Shown here piece by piece: positions 7,292 through 16,630 of a stretch of 64,000 bases of DNA. Under the pieces are notes generated by a model. The model had not been told where the DNA came from. It saw only the letters and a list, made by a program, of their open reading frames with translations, and did not search any database. The number at the start of each line of letters is the position of its first letter. Positions within the stretch are counted from its first letter, which is position 1. The stretch comes from Streptomyces sp. MMG1533 (GTDB lineage Bacteria > Actinomycetota > Actinomycetes > Streptomycetales > Streptomycetaceae). Location: positions 78,294 through 142,293 of the forward strand of contig NZ_LGDG01000028.1 in the NCBI RefSeq assembly GCF_001279775.1, read 5' to 3'. A program made the position numbers and the translations under genes.

Positions 7292-8995
7292 ATGACCGGA
7301 CCCAGGACCGTGCCGACGACGGACGGACCGAACCGGGCGGAGCGGTGCACCGCCGCGGCCGAGCAGGCGCTGCTCGCCGGCCGCCCGCACCAGGCGCTCC
7401 GGCTCCTCGCCGCGACGGGCGGCGCCGCGGCACCGGCCGCGCTGCGCGGCCGCACCGAGCTGGTGCGAGGGCTGGTCCAGTTGCACGACGGCCCCGTCGG
7501 TGACGCCCACGCGTCCCTCCTGCTGGCCGCCGCCCTGTTCGGCACCGACGCGCCCGAGCGGTCCGCCCGTGCCTCTCTCGCCGCCGCGGACGCGGCGTGG
7601 GCGGCGGGCGACCGGACGGCCTGCCTCAGGGCGCTCGCATACGAGGCCGCCGACGGCGACACCACCCGGGTCCTCCCGCCGGCGAGCGCGGCTGTGCCAC
7701 AGGGGCGCGGCGCGTACGACCCGGTGCACGACCATGCCCTCGGCCTGCGCGCCGTACTGGAGGCACGCCTGGACCGGGCGGCCGTACCGCTGCGACGGGT
7801 GGTGGAGAACGCCCGCACCGGCGGGAAGCCGGACGGACTGCTGCGGTCTGCGGCCGCGGCACTCCTGCTCGGAGACCCGGCCGCGGCCCGCCGGGCCGGC
7901 GCCCGGGCCCTGGCCGCGGCCCGGAACCGGGGCGCGGTGGCGCTCGTGCCGCAGGCCCTGGAGTACCTGGCCTACGCCGAACTGCGCGCGGGACGGCACG
8001 CCCAGGCCCGCACGCACGCCGGACAAGGTCTGCGCGCCTGCCTACGCCGAACTGCGCGCGGGACGGCACGCCCAGGCCCGCACGCACGCCGGACAAGGTC
8101 TGCGCGCCGCTCTTCGGGCGGGACAGCGCAACACCGCGGCCCACCACCACGCCGTGCTTGCCCTGGCCGCGTCGATCGAAGGGGACACGACCACGGTCGC
8201 CGGGCATGTTACGGCCGCGCTGACGACCGCCCGTCGGCACGGACTGGCCCAGGCGGCCACCGTGGTCCAGTGGGCGGCAGCCCGCGCCGACCTCGGACGC
8301 GGCCGCCCGCTCGACGCTGCCGACCGGCTCGGCCCGCTGGTGCATCCAGGCCCCCGGCGCGGCCACTTCGCGGTGTGGATGCTCGCCGTGCCCTGTTACG
8401 TGGAGGCCACCGTGCTCGCCGGGCGCCCCGACGACACCCGGACGGTCGTCGAGGAGTTCGCCCTGTGGGCGGCCTTCGGCGCCGATCCGCAGGCCCCCGC
8501 CCAGCTGGCCCGCTGCCGCGCCCTGCTCGCCGTGCCGGAGGGGCCGACGCGCTCTACCGCCGGGCCCTGACCCTGCACGACGAGGCCGGCGGCGACTTCG
8601 AACGGGCCCGGACCGATCTTCTGTACGGGAAATGGCTGCGCCGACGCCGCCGACTGCGCGAGGCGCGCGACCGCCTCGGGGCCGCCCTCGTCGGGTTCGA
8701 CCGCTGCGGTGCCCGGGTGTGGGCGCAGCAGACCGGCGCGGAGTTACGGGCGAACGGGACGGCGCCCTGTCCGACCGGGACCGACGCCCTGTCCCGCCTG
8801 ACACCGCAGCAGCTGCGCATCGCGCGCCATGTGGCCGAGGGTGCCACCAACCGGGAGGTGGCGCTGCGGCTGGCCGTGAGCACCCGCACGGTCGACTACC
8901 ACCTGCGCAACGTCTTCGCCGCCCTCGGCCTGCGCTCCCGGGTCGAACTGGCGCGCATGGTCGACCGGACGGAACAGACTGGTGCACGACCCTAG
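7292..8995 (+). pseudogene. LuxR-family transcriptional regulator, broken by a 70-bp duplication and a second frameshift
   Basis: An alpha-helical TPR-like body followed by a clear C-terminal LuxR HTH (LTPQQLRIARHVAEGATNRE through VSTRTVDYHLRNVFAALGLRSR). The reading frame is intact from ATG 7292 to about 8038. It is then thrown by +1 by a 70-bp tandem duplication (7970-8108), continues in the next frame to about 8540, and returns to the original frame near a GGGGCC run. Coding bias follows these switches, so the ancestor was one gene of about 545 codons. As written, the initial frame reads into out-of-frame sequence and the product would be scrambled in its middle third. Either a genuine recent pseudogene or, for the second shift, a base-calling error. 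Confidence 0.75.
7970..8108 (+). repeat. Perfect 69-bp tandem duplication, period 70
   Basis: Bases 7970-8038 recur exactly at 8040-8108, separated by one base (t at 8039). The unit begins GCCTACGCCGAACTGCG and encodes YAELRAGRHAQARTHAGQGL. Since 70 is not a multiple of three, it shifts the frame of the regulator gene. Perfect identity points to a very recent event or an assembly artefact. Confidence 0.95.
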
Positions 8996-9128
8996 GGACC
9001 GACCGGACGGTATGTCATCCTTCGAGGCAGGACGACTCGGGTGGCAGGCGTCGCGGGACGGGCCGTGGACCGGCAGTGGGTCCGCCCCGGGCGCGGTGCC
9101 ACGCCGCCGAACGTGCGGGAGGACCGTG

Positions 9129-10403
9129 ATGCACCACGCCCTACGGCCACGAACAGCGCTCCGCCCAGGACCGGTGCCGGCCGCTCCACAGCCGCGGACG
9201 CGTCGCGTGCGGTCGTTGATCGACGCCGACGCCCTGCACGTCCTGCACCGCGCCGCCCGGGTGCTGCTGGACGACCTGCCCGACCTGACCGACCGGCTGG
9301 TGGCCGTCCTGCAGGACCAGGAGCCGGCCTACCGGGCCGCACTGGAGGGCGACCCCGTCGGGACCTGGCAGGAGGTGCACCGGTCGCTGCGGCACAGCGT
9401 GACCTCGCTGCTGGACCCGCGCAGCGCCAGGGACGCGGCCCGCCGCTGCTCCTGGAAGATCGGCGCCACCCGAGCCGAACAGGGGCTGCCGCTGGACGCC
9501 CTGTTGCACGCCTTCCGCCTCGGCGGATCGCTGGTGTGGCAGGGGCTGGTGGAGGAAACCTCCCGGACCGCTCCCGAGGACGTACGCCTCCTCGTCCATG
9601 TGGCGTCCGACGTCTGGAACTTCGTCGACGAGCACTGCAGCCTCGTCGCGGACGCCTACCGGCAGGTCGAGCGGCAGCTGACCTGGCGGCGCGAGAACCG
9701 GGTACGGCTGCTGGCCGCCGCCCTGCTCGACGGCACCAGCCGCATCGCCGACCTGCCCGAGACCGCCCAGGTGCTGGACCTGCCCGAACACGGGCGGTAC
9801 GCCGTCGTCGCCGTCGCCGGTGAGGACCCCACCGGATGTGCCGCCGCCCGGGCCGCGGCCGTACCGGACGGCCTGCGCGTCCACTGGCACACCGGCGTGG
9901 AGGCGGACTACGGAATCGTCCTGGTCGGCAGCGGCGAACCGCCGGAGCCGGCGCCCCGGCCGGACGGTCCCGCGGCGCGGGCGAGGATCGGCGTCGGCGG
10001 CGTCGTCGAGGGGCTGGCCGGCGTCGGCGACGCCCGCGGACAGGCCGACACCGCGCTCGGCATCTGTCCCGCGGACGGCGGCGCGATCCGGCTGACCGAA
10101 CATCTCCCCGCCGCCCTCGTCCTCTCCAGTCCGGAGCTCGGCAGGGCTCTCGCCGAACGGGTACTCGGCCCGCTGCTGCGCCTGGAGCCGGGGGACCGGG
10201 AAGTGCTGCTGGAGACCCTGGTCACCTGGCTGGCCTGCGACGGCTCCGCGCAGCGGGCCGGCGAGCGGCTCTACTGCCACCGCAACACCGTGCTGAACCG
10301 GCTGCGCCGCTGTGAGCATCTGACGGGACGTTCGCTGGCCCGCCCCACGGACGTGGTGGAGATCAGCCTCGCCCTCACCGCAGGCCGGCTGCTGCGCGAC
10401 TGA
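9129..10403 (+). CDS. PucR-family transcriptional regulator
   Basis: A 424-aa protein. ATG 9129 follows GGGAGGA at the right distance. Residues about 35-190 are the helical sensory region common to actinobacterial PucR/CdaR-like regulators (HSVTSLLDPRSARDAARR, GATRAEQGLPLDALLHAFR). The C-terminal HTH_30 domain is clear (LLETLVTWLACDGSAQRAGE through YCHRNTVLNRLRRCEHLTG). It lies 172 bp upstream of a Liv-type importer operon in the same orientation, which suggests it controls that transporter. The inducer is unknown. Confidence 0.88.
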   Translation: MHHALRPRTALRPGPVPAAPQPRTRRVRSLIDADALHVLHRAARVLLDDLPDLTDRLVAVLQDQEPAYRAALEGDPVGTWQEVHRSLRHSVTSLLDPRSARDAARRCSWKIGATRAEQGLPLDALLHAFRLGGSLVWQGLVEETSRTAPEDVRLLVHVASDVWNFVDEHCSLVADAYRQVERQLTWRRENRVRLLAAALLDGTSRIADLPETAQVLDLPEHGRYAVVAVAGEDPTGCAAARAAAVPDGLRVHWHTGVEADYGIVLVGSGEPPEPAPRPDGPAARARIGVGGVVEGLAGVGDARGQADTALGICPADGGAIRLTEHLPAALVLSSPELGRALAERVLGPLLRLEPGDREVLLETLVTWLACDGSAQRAGERLYCHRNTVLNRLRRCEHLTGRSLARPTDVVEISLALTAGRLLRD

Positions 10404-10575
10404 GGACATCCGCCGTCCCCGTACCTCCTGGGCATCCGCACAGGCTCACCGGGCGGGCACTGGGACGGCGCAGCGACCGCGCCCCGAGCCCTGTACCGGC
10501 GGCCGACGCCCGTGCTGTCGTGAGCTCCCCTTCCCCCGCAGCCCGTGCCGCCCGGCACGGATACGAGGAGCCGCG

Positions 10576-11379
10576 ATGCCCGCAAGCCCACCGGACGAGG
10601 AACCCGCCCTGCACGTCGAGGCTCTCGACGTCGCCTACGGCCGGGCCCTGTCCGCCCTCCGCTCGGTGTCACTGACCGTGCCGCACGGCGGCGTCGTCAC
10701 CCTGCTCGGCGCCAACGGCGCCGGCAAGACGACCCTGCTGCGCGCCGTGTCGGGGACCCTGCGGCTGCACCGCGGAGCGATCATCGGCGGCCGGATCCGC
10801 TACGGCGACACCGAGCTCGACGGCCGGGACCCCGTCGCCGCGGTCCGCGCCGGGGTCGTCCAGGTACCCGAGGGCAGGCGCGTGTTCGCCGGACTCACCG
10901 TCGACGAGAACCTGCGCAGCGGCGGCCTCGGCCTCGGCCGGCGCAGCCCGGTACTCGTCCGCGAGGGCCGGGACCGGGTGTTCGCCCTCTTTCCCCGGCT
11001 CGCCGAACGCACCCGGCAGGCCGCCGGTCTGTTGTCCGGGGGAGAACAGCAGATGCTGGCCATCGGCCGCGCCCTGATGGCGGCCCCCCGTCTGCTTCTG
11101 CTCGACGAACCCTCGCTGGGCCTCGCCCCGAAGATGGTGTACCGGATCGCCGAGGTGGTCCGCGAGATCAACGCCCAGGGCACGGCCGTCCTGCTGGTCG
11201 AGCAGAACGCCGGCATGGCCCTGTCGCTCGCGGACCACGCCCACGTCCTGGAGGTGGGAGAGATCCGGCTGTCCGGGCCGGCGGACGAACTCGCCCGCAC
11301 CGACGCGGTGCGCCGCCTCTACCTCGGCGAAGAGACCGGAACCGACCGCCCGTCAAGCGCCGGCCAGGGGGTCGCGTGA
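10576..11379 (+). CDS. livF: Liv-type ABC transporter ATPase, LivF-like
   Basis: A 267-aa ATPase: Walker A GANGAGKTTLL, ABC signature LLSGGEQQMLAIGRAL, Walker B LLLLDEPSLGL, and the H-loop position occupied by Q in LLVEQNAG, which is usual for LivF. It is first in the five-gene operon; GAGGAG precedes the ATG. It would energise import of a branched-chain amino acid, amide, urea or aromatic acid from the periplasmic side. The next gene starts within its stop codon (GTGA overlap). Confidence 0.92.
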   Translation: MPASPPDEEPALHVEALDVAYGRALSALRSVSLTVPHGGVVTLLGANGAGKTTLLRAVSGTLRLHRGAIIGGRIRYGDTELDGRDPVAAVRAGVVQVPEGRRVFAGLTVDENLRSGGLGLGRRSPVLVREGRDRVFALFPRLAERTRQAAGLLSGGEQQMLAIGRALMAAPRLLLLDEPSLGLAPKMVYRIAEVVREINAQGTAVLLVEQNAGMALSLADHAHVLEVGEIRLSGPADELARTDAVRRLYLGEETGTDRPSSAGQGVA

Positions 11380-12191
11380 GCACCTCCGCCCAGCACCGCG
11401 AGGCCGCCGAGCCGCCCGAGCTGCGGGTACGGGACGTCACCGTGCGCTTCGCCGGACTCACCGCGCTCGACAACGTGTCCTTCACCGTCGCCCCCGGGTC
11501 GGTGCACGCGCTCATCGGACCCAACGGGGCCGGCAAGTCCACCTGCTTCAACGTCCTGTCCGGCCTGTGCCGGCCCGCCGCCGGCACCGTCCGGCTCGGC
11601 GACGCGGAACTGACCCGGCTCGCCCTGCACCGCATCGCCGCCCTCGGCGTGGCACGGACGTTCCAGAACATCGTCACCACCGAGGGAACCGTCGCCGACA
11701 ACCTCATGCTCGGTCGGCACGTGCACTCCCGCGCCGGCTTCACGGCCAGCGCCCTGCGCCTGCCGCGGGCCGTGCGCGAACAGCGCGAGCACCTCGCCAA
11801 GGCCCGCGAGATCGCCGAACTCACCGGCCTGGAAGGCCACTTCGACACACCGGTCGCACTGCTGTCGTACGGCGACCGCAAGCGGGTGGAGTTCGCCCGC
11901 GCCCTGTGCCTGGAGCCGAGCGTGCTGCTGCTCGACGAACCCGTGGCCGGCATGAACGCCGCCGAACGCGCCCGCACCGCCGAGACCGTCCGGGACGTCC
12001 GTGCCGAGCTCGGCCTGTCCGTCGTCCTCGTGGAGCACGACATGGGCCTGGTCATGCGCCTCGCCGACGAGGTCACCGTGCTCGACTTCGGCCGCCGCAT
12101 CGCCCACGGAACGCCCGACGAGGTCCGCAGCGACCCCGAGGTGCTGCGCGCCTACCTCGGCACCGAAGCCCCACAGAAAGACATGGCATGA
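11376..12191 (+). CDS. livG: Liv-type ABC transporter ATPase, LivG-like
   Basis: A 271-aa ATPase starting at GTG 11376, overlapping the livF stop by 4 bp. Walker A GPNGAGKST, the LivG-type signature variant LLSYGDRKRVEFARAL, Walker B LLLLDEPVAGMN and H-loop VLVEHDMGLV are all present. It includes the extra C-terminal stretch ending RSDPEVLRAYLG typical of LivG. It pairs with LivF on the LivHM permease. Confidence 0.92.
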   Translation: MSTSAQHREAAEPPELRVRDVTVRFAGLTALDNVSFTVAPGSVHALIGPNGAGKSTCFNVLSGLCRPAAGTVRLGDAELTRLALHRIAALGVARTFQNIVTTEGTVADNLMLGRHVHSRAGFTASALRLPRAVREQREHLAKAREIAELTGLEGHFDTPVALLSYGDRKRVEFARALCLEPSVLLLDEPVAGMNAAERARTAETVRDVRAELGLSVVLVEHDMGLVMRLADEVTVLDFGRRIAHGTPDEVRSDPEVLRAYLGTEAPQKDMA

Positions 12192-13084
12192 CCGGACTCC
12201 TCGACAACCTCCTCAGCGGCCTGGCCCTCGGCTCGGTCTACGCCCTCGTGGCCCTCGGCTTCGTCGTCATCTTCAAGGCGTCGGGCGTGCTGAACTTCGC
12301 CCACGGCTCCCTGCTCCTGCTCGGCGGCTACCTCACCGCCGTCCTGCACGACGACCTCGGCTTCGCCGGCGCCCTGGCCCTCTCCGTGCTGGTGACGGCG
12401 GCAGTCGCAGGAGCACTCGACCGCTTCCTGCTGCAGCGCGGCGAGCCCGATCCGCACGCCGCCCATGTGCAGACCATCGTGACCATCGGCGTCGACATCG
12501 TGCTCGTCACCGACCTGTCCCGGCGCATCGGCGGCGACCTGCTGTCCCTGGGCGACCCCTGGGGCGACTCGGTGCACGACCTGGGCCCGGTGACCGTCGC
12601 CGACAGCAGGCTGGCCGCGATCGTCGTGTCCGCCGTGGTCATCGGCGCGGTCTTCGCCCTCTTCCGGTTCACCGCCTGGGGACTGTCCCTGCGGGCGGCG
12701 GCCGAGGACCTGGAGGCGGCCGCCCTCATGGGCGTACGGCTGGTACGGGTGCGCACCCTCGCCTGGTGCCTGGCGGGCGCCCTCGCCGCCCTCGCCGCGG
12801 TCTTCTTCGTCGCGTTCCCGGCGCCCGGACTGGAGCGCACCACCGGCCAGATCGCCCTCAAGGCCTTCCCGGCCGCGATCCTCGGCGGCATGACCTCGCC
12901 GGGCGGTGCCCTCGCCGGCAGCGTGGTGATCGGTCTGACCGAGGCCTTCGTCGTGGGTTACCAGTCCGAACTGCACGTCCTGGGCGAGGGGTTCGGCGAC
13001 GTCGCCCCGTACGCCGTGATGGTGCTGGTGCTCCTCGTACGGCCCACCGGACTGTTCGGCGCGAAGGGAGCGGCACGTGTCTGA
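12188..13084 (+). CDS. livH: Liv-type ABC permease, LivH-like
   Basis: A 298-aa polytopic membrane protein; its ATG overlaps the livG stop by 4 bp. The family start LLSGLALGSVYALVALGFVV and the motif LNFAHGSLLLLGGY are present, with about eight hydrophobic segments. The EAA-like loop MGVRLVRVRTLAW and the C-terminal segment FPAAILGGMTSPGGALAGS are typical of LivH. It forms the channel with LivM. Confidence 0.92.
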   Translation: MTGLLDNLLSGLALGSVYALVALGFVVIFKASGVLNFAHGSLLLLGGYLTAVLHDDLGFAGALALSVLVTAAVAGALDRFLLQRGEPDPHAAHVQTIVTIGVDIVLVTDLSRRIGGDLLSLGDPWGDSVHDLGPVTVADSRLAAIVVSAVVIGAVFALFRFTAWGLSLRAAAEDLEAAALMGVRLVRVRTLAWCLAGALAALAAVFFVAFPAPGLERTTGQIALKAFPAAILGGMTSPGGALAGSVVIGLTEAFVVGYQSELHVLGEGFGDVAPYAVMVLVLLVRPTGLFGAKGAARV

Positions 13085-14195
13085 ACCCACTGTCCGCACC
13101 CGGGCGCTGCACTGGGGGAGGAGAGGCCTTCCCGTCGTCCTGCTGTGCGTCCTGCCCTTCTACCTGGACGCCTTCTGGCTGCGCATCGGCCTGTTCTCCC
13201 TGGCGGCCGCCATCGGCGCCGTCGGGCTCGGCCTGCTGACCGGCACCGCGGGACAACTCTCCCTCGGCCACGCCTTCTTCCTGGCTGTGGGGGCGTACGG
13301 ATACGTCTGGCTGGCGGGCGAGCCCGGACCGGGGCTCCCGCCCGCGCTCGCCCTCGTCCTGGCGGTGCTCCTCGCCGGAGCGGCGGGCGGACTGTTCAGC
13401 CCCGTCGCCGGCCGGGTGCGCGGCATCTACCTGGGCGTCGCCACGCTCGCGCTCGTCTTCCTGGGCCACCACGTCCTGCTCACCGCGGACTCCGTCACCG
13501 GCGGCTTCAACGGACGCTCGGTCCCGCCGCTGCCGGGCTTCACCGACGGGGATCCCCAACTGGTCCTGCTGGGCGTGCCGTTCGGTGCCGCGGAACGGCT
13601 GTGGTACCTCGGCCTGGCGCTGTTCGCCCTCACCTGGTTCACGGCGCGCGGCCTGCTGCGCGGGCGCCCCGGCCGTGCGCTGGCGGCGCTGCGCGACAGC
13701 GAGACGGCGGCCGCGGTGATGGGCGTGCACGTGTCCCGGTACCGCTCGGCGGCCTTCGTCGTGTCCTCGATGTACGCGGGCCTGGCCGGAGTGCTGCTGG
13801 CACTCGCCTTCCGCCGTGTCGTGCCCGACTACTTCGCCCTGGCGCTGTCCGTCGACTACCTCGCGATGATCGTCGTCGGCGGCCTGGGCTCCGTGGCCGG
13901 AGCCACCGCGGGAGCCGTCTTCGTCACCGCGCTTCCGCTGCTGATGACGCGCTACGCCGATCAGCTGCCCCTGGTGGCGGCGCCGGGAACGACGGACGGC
14001 GTGGTCGGCCCGACCGAGGCGGCCCGCTACCTCTACGGCGCGGCGATCGTCCTGGTCCTGCTGTACACGCCCGACGGACTGCGCGGGCTGACCCGGCGCC
14101 TGCGCACCCGACGCCCCCTCGAACGTCCACCCGCCACCGCGACTTCGTCCCCCGAATCCACCCCAGCCGTACGAGCCAAGGAGCCCACCCCGTGA
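13077..14195 (+). CDS. livM: Liv-type ABC permease, LivM-like
   Basis: A 372-aa polytopic membrane protein starting at GTG 13077, overlapping livH by 8 bp. It carries the family motifs GLLTGTAGQLSLGHAFF and RGIYLGVATLAL, the EAA-type loop ALRDSETAAAVMGVHVSRY, and a final segment ending YTPDGLRGL. A Pro/Thr/Glu-rich cytoplasmic tail of about 30 residues follows. It is longer than the roughly 320-aa LivM of enteric bacteria because of an extra loop near PGTTDGVVGPTEAARYLYG. Confidence 0.9.
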   Translation: MSEPTVRTRALHWGRRGLPVVLLCVLPFYLDAFWLRIGLFSLAAAIGAVGLGLLTGTAGQLSLGHAFFLAVGAYGYVWLAGEPGPGLPPALALVLAVLLAGAAGGLFSPVAGRVRGIYLGVATLALVFLGHHVLLTADSVTGGFNGRSVPPLPGFTDGDPQLVLLGVPFGAAERLWYLGLALFALTWFTARGLLRGRPGRALAALRDSETAAAVMGVHVSRYRSAAFVVSSMYAGLAGVLLALAFRRVVPDYFALALSVDYLAMIVVGGLGSVAGATAGAVFVTALPLLMTRYADQLPLVAAPGTTDGVVGPTEAARYLYGAAIVLVLLYTPDGLRGLTRRLRTRRPLERPPATATSSPESTPAVRAKEPTP

Positions 14196-15463
14196 ACGTC
14201 AAGCACCACAGGAACCGCCTCACCGGGATAGCCGCCGCCGCGGCCTTCGCCCTGCTGATGGCGGGCTGCAGCTCCAAAGCGGGCGGCCAGAGCACCGGCG
14301 ACGGCGCCGACGGCGTGAAGACGGGCCCCGGCGTCACCGACAGCACCCTCAGGCTGGGCGCCCTGACCGACCTGACCGGCCCCTACGCCACCCTCGGCAA
14401 GAGCATCGTGCAGGCCCAGAAGATGTGGGCCGACGAGACCAACGCCAAGGACGGCATCTGCGGCCGGAAGGTCGAGATCGTCGTCAAGGACCACGGCTAC
14501 GACGTGCAGAAGGCCGTCACCGCATACGCCGACATCTCGGCTGACGTGGTGGCGCTGCCCCAGGTCATCGGGTCGCCCGTCGTCGCCGCGCTCCTCGACG
14601 ACATCGAGCGCGACCGGCTGCTGACCTTCCCGCAGGCCTGGGCTGCCTCCCTCCTCGGCAAGGACGCCGTTCAGGTCCTGGGCACCACGTACGACGTCGA
14701 CATGATCGCGGCCGTCGACTTCCTCACCCGTAAGAAGGGACTGGGCAAGGGCGACACCATCGGCCACGTGTACTTCGAGGGCGACTACGGGAACAACGCG
14801 CTGGAAGGCTCCCGCTGGGCGGCGGCGCGGGCGGGCCTGAAGGTCGTCGGCCAGAAGATCAAGGCGACCGACACGGACCTGTCCGCGCAGGTGTCCGCGC
14901 TGCGCAAGGCGGGCGTGAAGGCGGTCCTGATCAGTGCGGGGCCGGCTCAGACCGCCTCCCTGACCGGGGTGGCGGCCTCCCGAGGACTGCGCGTGCCGAT
15001 CGTCAGCAGCGCGCCGGGCTTCGCACCCCAGCTCATGAAGACGCCGGCTTCGGCCGCGCTGGAGGCCATGCTGCACGTGGTGAGTGCGGCTCCGGCCGTG
15101 AGCTCCGACCTGCCCGGGGTGCGCCGCATGGTCGCCGCGTACGAGAAGAAGTACCCCGGCTCCCCGGTCGACTCCGGTGTGCTGTCCGGGTACAACGCGG
15201 CCCAACTGCTGGGCGCCGACCTGAAGAAGGCCTGCGCGGCGGGCAGCCTGGCCAGGGAGGACGTGGTCAAGGCGCACCGCGCCCAGAAGAACGCCGACAC
15301 CGGTCTCGGCTCACCGCAGGACTTCTCCGACGTGACACGGCCCGCAAGCCTGTCCACCCATGTGTTGCGGCCCGACCCGAAGGCGGTCGGCGGGCTGGTG
15401 GGTGTGGAGGACGCGCACCGTGCCCCCGGAGTCGAGGAGTACCTGGCGTCGAGCGGTTCCTGA
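14192..15463 (+). CDS. livK: Liv-type ABC substrate-binding lipoprotein
   Basis: A 423-aa protein starting at GTG 14192, overlapping livM by 4 bp. A lipoprotein signal ends in LLMAGC with Cys26 as the lipidated residue. The mature part is a type I periplasmic-binding fold: TLRLGALTDLTGPYATLGKS, then FEGDYGNNALEGSR. The ligand site differs from the classic Leu/Ile/Val-binding sequence, so the substrate is open. The gene ends inside a 17-bp tandem repeat and is followed by a strong terminator that closes the operon. Confidence 0.9.
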   Translation: MNVKHHRNRLTGIAAAAAFALLMAGCSSKAGGQSTGDGADGVKTGPGVTDSTLRLGALTDLTGPYATLGKSIVQAQKMWADETNAKDGICGRKVEIVVKDHGYDVQKAVTAYADISADVVALPQVIGSPVVAALLDDIERDRLLTFPQAWAASLLGKDAVQVLGTTYDVDMIAAVDFLTRKKGLGKGDTIGHVYFEGDYGNNALEGSRWAAARAGLKVVGQKIKATDTDLSAQVSALRKAGVKAVLISAGPAQTASLTGVAASRGLRVPIVSSAPGFAPQLMKTPASAALEAMLHVVSAAPAVSSDLPGVRRMVAAYEKKYPGSPVDSGVLSGYNAAQLLGADLKKACAAGSLAREDVVKAHRAQKNADTGLGSPQDFSDVTRPASLSTHVLRPDPKAVGGLVGVEDAHRAPGVEEYLASSGS

Positions 15464-15497
15464 CGTCGGGCGGTTCCTGACGTCGAACAGTTCCTGA
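15447..15497 (+). repeat. Three tandem 17-bp units across the livK stop codon
   Basis: Units 15447-15463, 15464-15480 and 15481-15497 read cgtcg(ag/gg/aa)c(g/a)gttcctga. The first two differ by one base. Each ends in TGA; the first TGA is the true stop of the binding-protein gene. It looks like duplication of the gene's last 17 bp. Confidence 0.75.
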
Positions 15498-15512
15498 CCG
15501 AGGACCGAGAAG

Positions 15513-15539
15513 GGATTCAGCGGCCCGGCTGCTGAATCC
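15513..15539 (+). terminator. Rho-independent terminator of the Liv operon
   Basis: GGATTCAGC (15513-15521) pairs with GCTGAATCC (15531-15539) around a 9-nt loop. It is followed by the T-rich run gttctcgttcttct. It lies 50 bp after the last operon gene. Confidence 0.75.
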
Positions 15540-15672
15540 GTTCTCGTTCTTCTATTGGACCTTTGGGGGCCGGTCCGGCGAGGCTGGAGGGCGTCCGGCG
15601 CCGCCGCGAACCCCCGTCCGGCGCGTCGGACGCCATCGGTACCGCGCGACAGCCGAAAGAGGTCACGAGCCC

Positions 15673-16530
15673 ATGCACACTCGCCGCATCGGTGACATCG
15701 AAGTCAGCGCGATCGGCCTGGGCGCCATGCCCATGTCCATCGAGGGCCGGCCGGACGAGGCCCGCTCCCTGGCCACGATCCACGCCGCACTCGACACCGG
15801 CGTGACGCTGATCGACACCGCGGACGCCTACCATCGCGACGCCGACGACGTCGGACACAACGAGACCCTCATCGCCAAGGCCCTCGCCTCCCACGACCGG
15901 GGCGGGGACGTCCTGGTCGCCACCAAGGGCGGGCATCTGCGCCCCGGCGACGGGAGCTGGACCCTGGACGGCACCCCCCGCCACCTCAAGGACGCCTGCG
16001 AGGCCTCGCTGCGCCGGCTCGGCGTGGAGGCCATCGGGCTCTATCAGTTCCACCGCCCCGACCCGAGGGTGCCCTACGCGGAGTCCCTCGGCGCGATCCG
16101 GGACCTCCTCGACGAGGGGAAGATCCGCATGGCGGGGATCTCCAACGCCGACCCGGCCCGGATCGGGCTGGCCAACGAGATCCTCGGCGGCCGGCTGGTC
16201 TCCGTACAGAACCAGTTCTCCCCGGCCTTCCGCTCCAGCGAGCCGGAACTGCGCCTGTGCGACGAACTCGGCATCGCCTTCCTGCCCTGGAGCCCGCTCG
16301 GCGGCATCTCCCGGGCCGGTGAACTGGGCTCCGCCCACGCCCCGTTCGCGAGGATCGCCGAAGCCCGCGGGGTGAGCCCGCAGCGGGTGTGCCTGGCCTG
16401 GATGCTCGCCAAGTCGCCGGTCGTCGTACCGATCCCGGGCGCGAGCCGCCCCGGCACGATCCGCGACTCGGCCGCCGCCGTGGACCTCGTCCTCACCGCC
16501 GGCGAACTCGCCGAGCTGGACGCCGTCTGA
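15673..16530 (+). CDS. Aldo/keto reductase
   Basis: A 285-aa TIM-barrel oxidoreductase. The catalytic tetrad is visible in order: Asp and Tyr in LIDTADAYHRD, Lys in VATKGGHL, and His in GLYQFHRPDPRVPY. The NADP-binding C-terminal part is seen at SPVVVPIPGASRPGTI. It is a single gene with its own leader, followed by 100 bp before the methyltransferase. Substrate is not predictable. Confidence 0.9.
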   Translation: MHTRRIGDIEVSAIGLGAMPMSIEGRPDEARSLATIHAALDTGVTLIDTADAYHRDADDVGHNETLIAKALASHDRGGDVLVATKGGHLRPGDGSWTLDGTPRHLKDACEASLRRLGVEAIGLYQFHRPDPRVPYAESLGAIRDLLDEGKIRMAGISNADPARIGLANEILGGRLVSVQNQFSPAFRSSEPELRLCDELGIAFLPWSPLGGISRAGELGSAHAPFARIAEARGVSPQRVCLAWMLAKSPVVVPIPGASRPGTIRDSAAAVDLVLTAGELAELDAV

Positions 16531-16630
16531 GACCGAAGGCGGCGTGGACTGGCATCGGCAAACGTCGGGTCCCTAGGATGGACTCCCTGTCCTGCCGGGC
16601 CAGTTGGCGTGGCACGAAGCTGGGGGAAAG

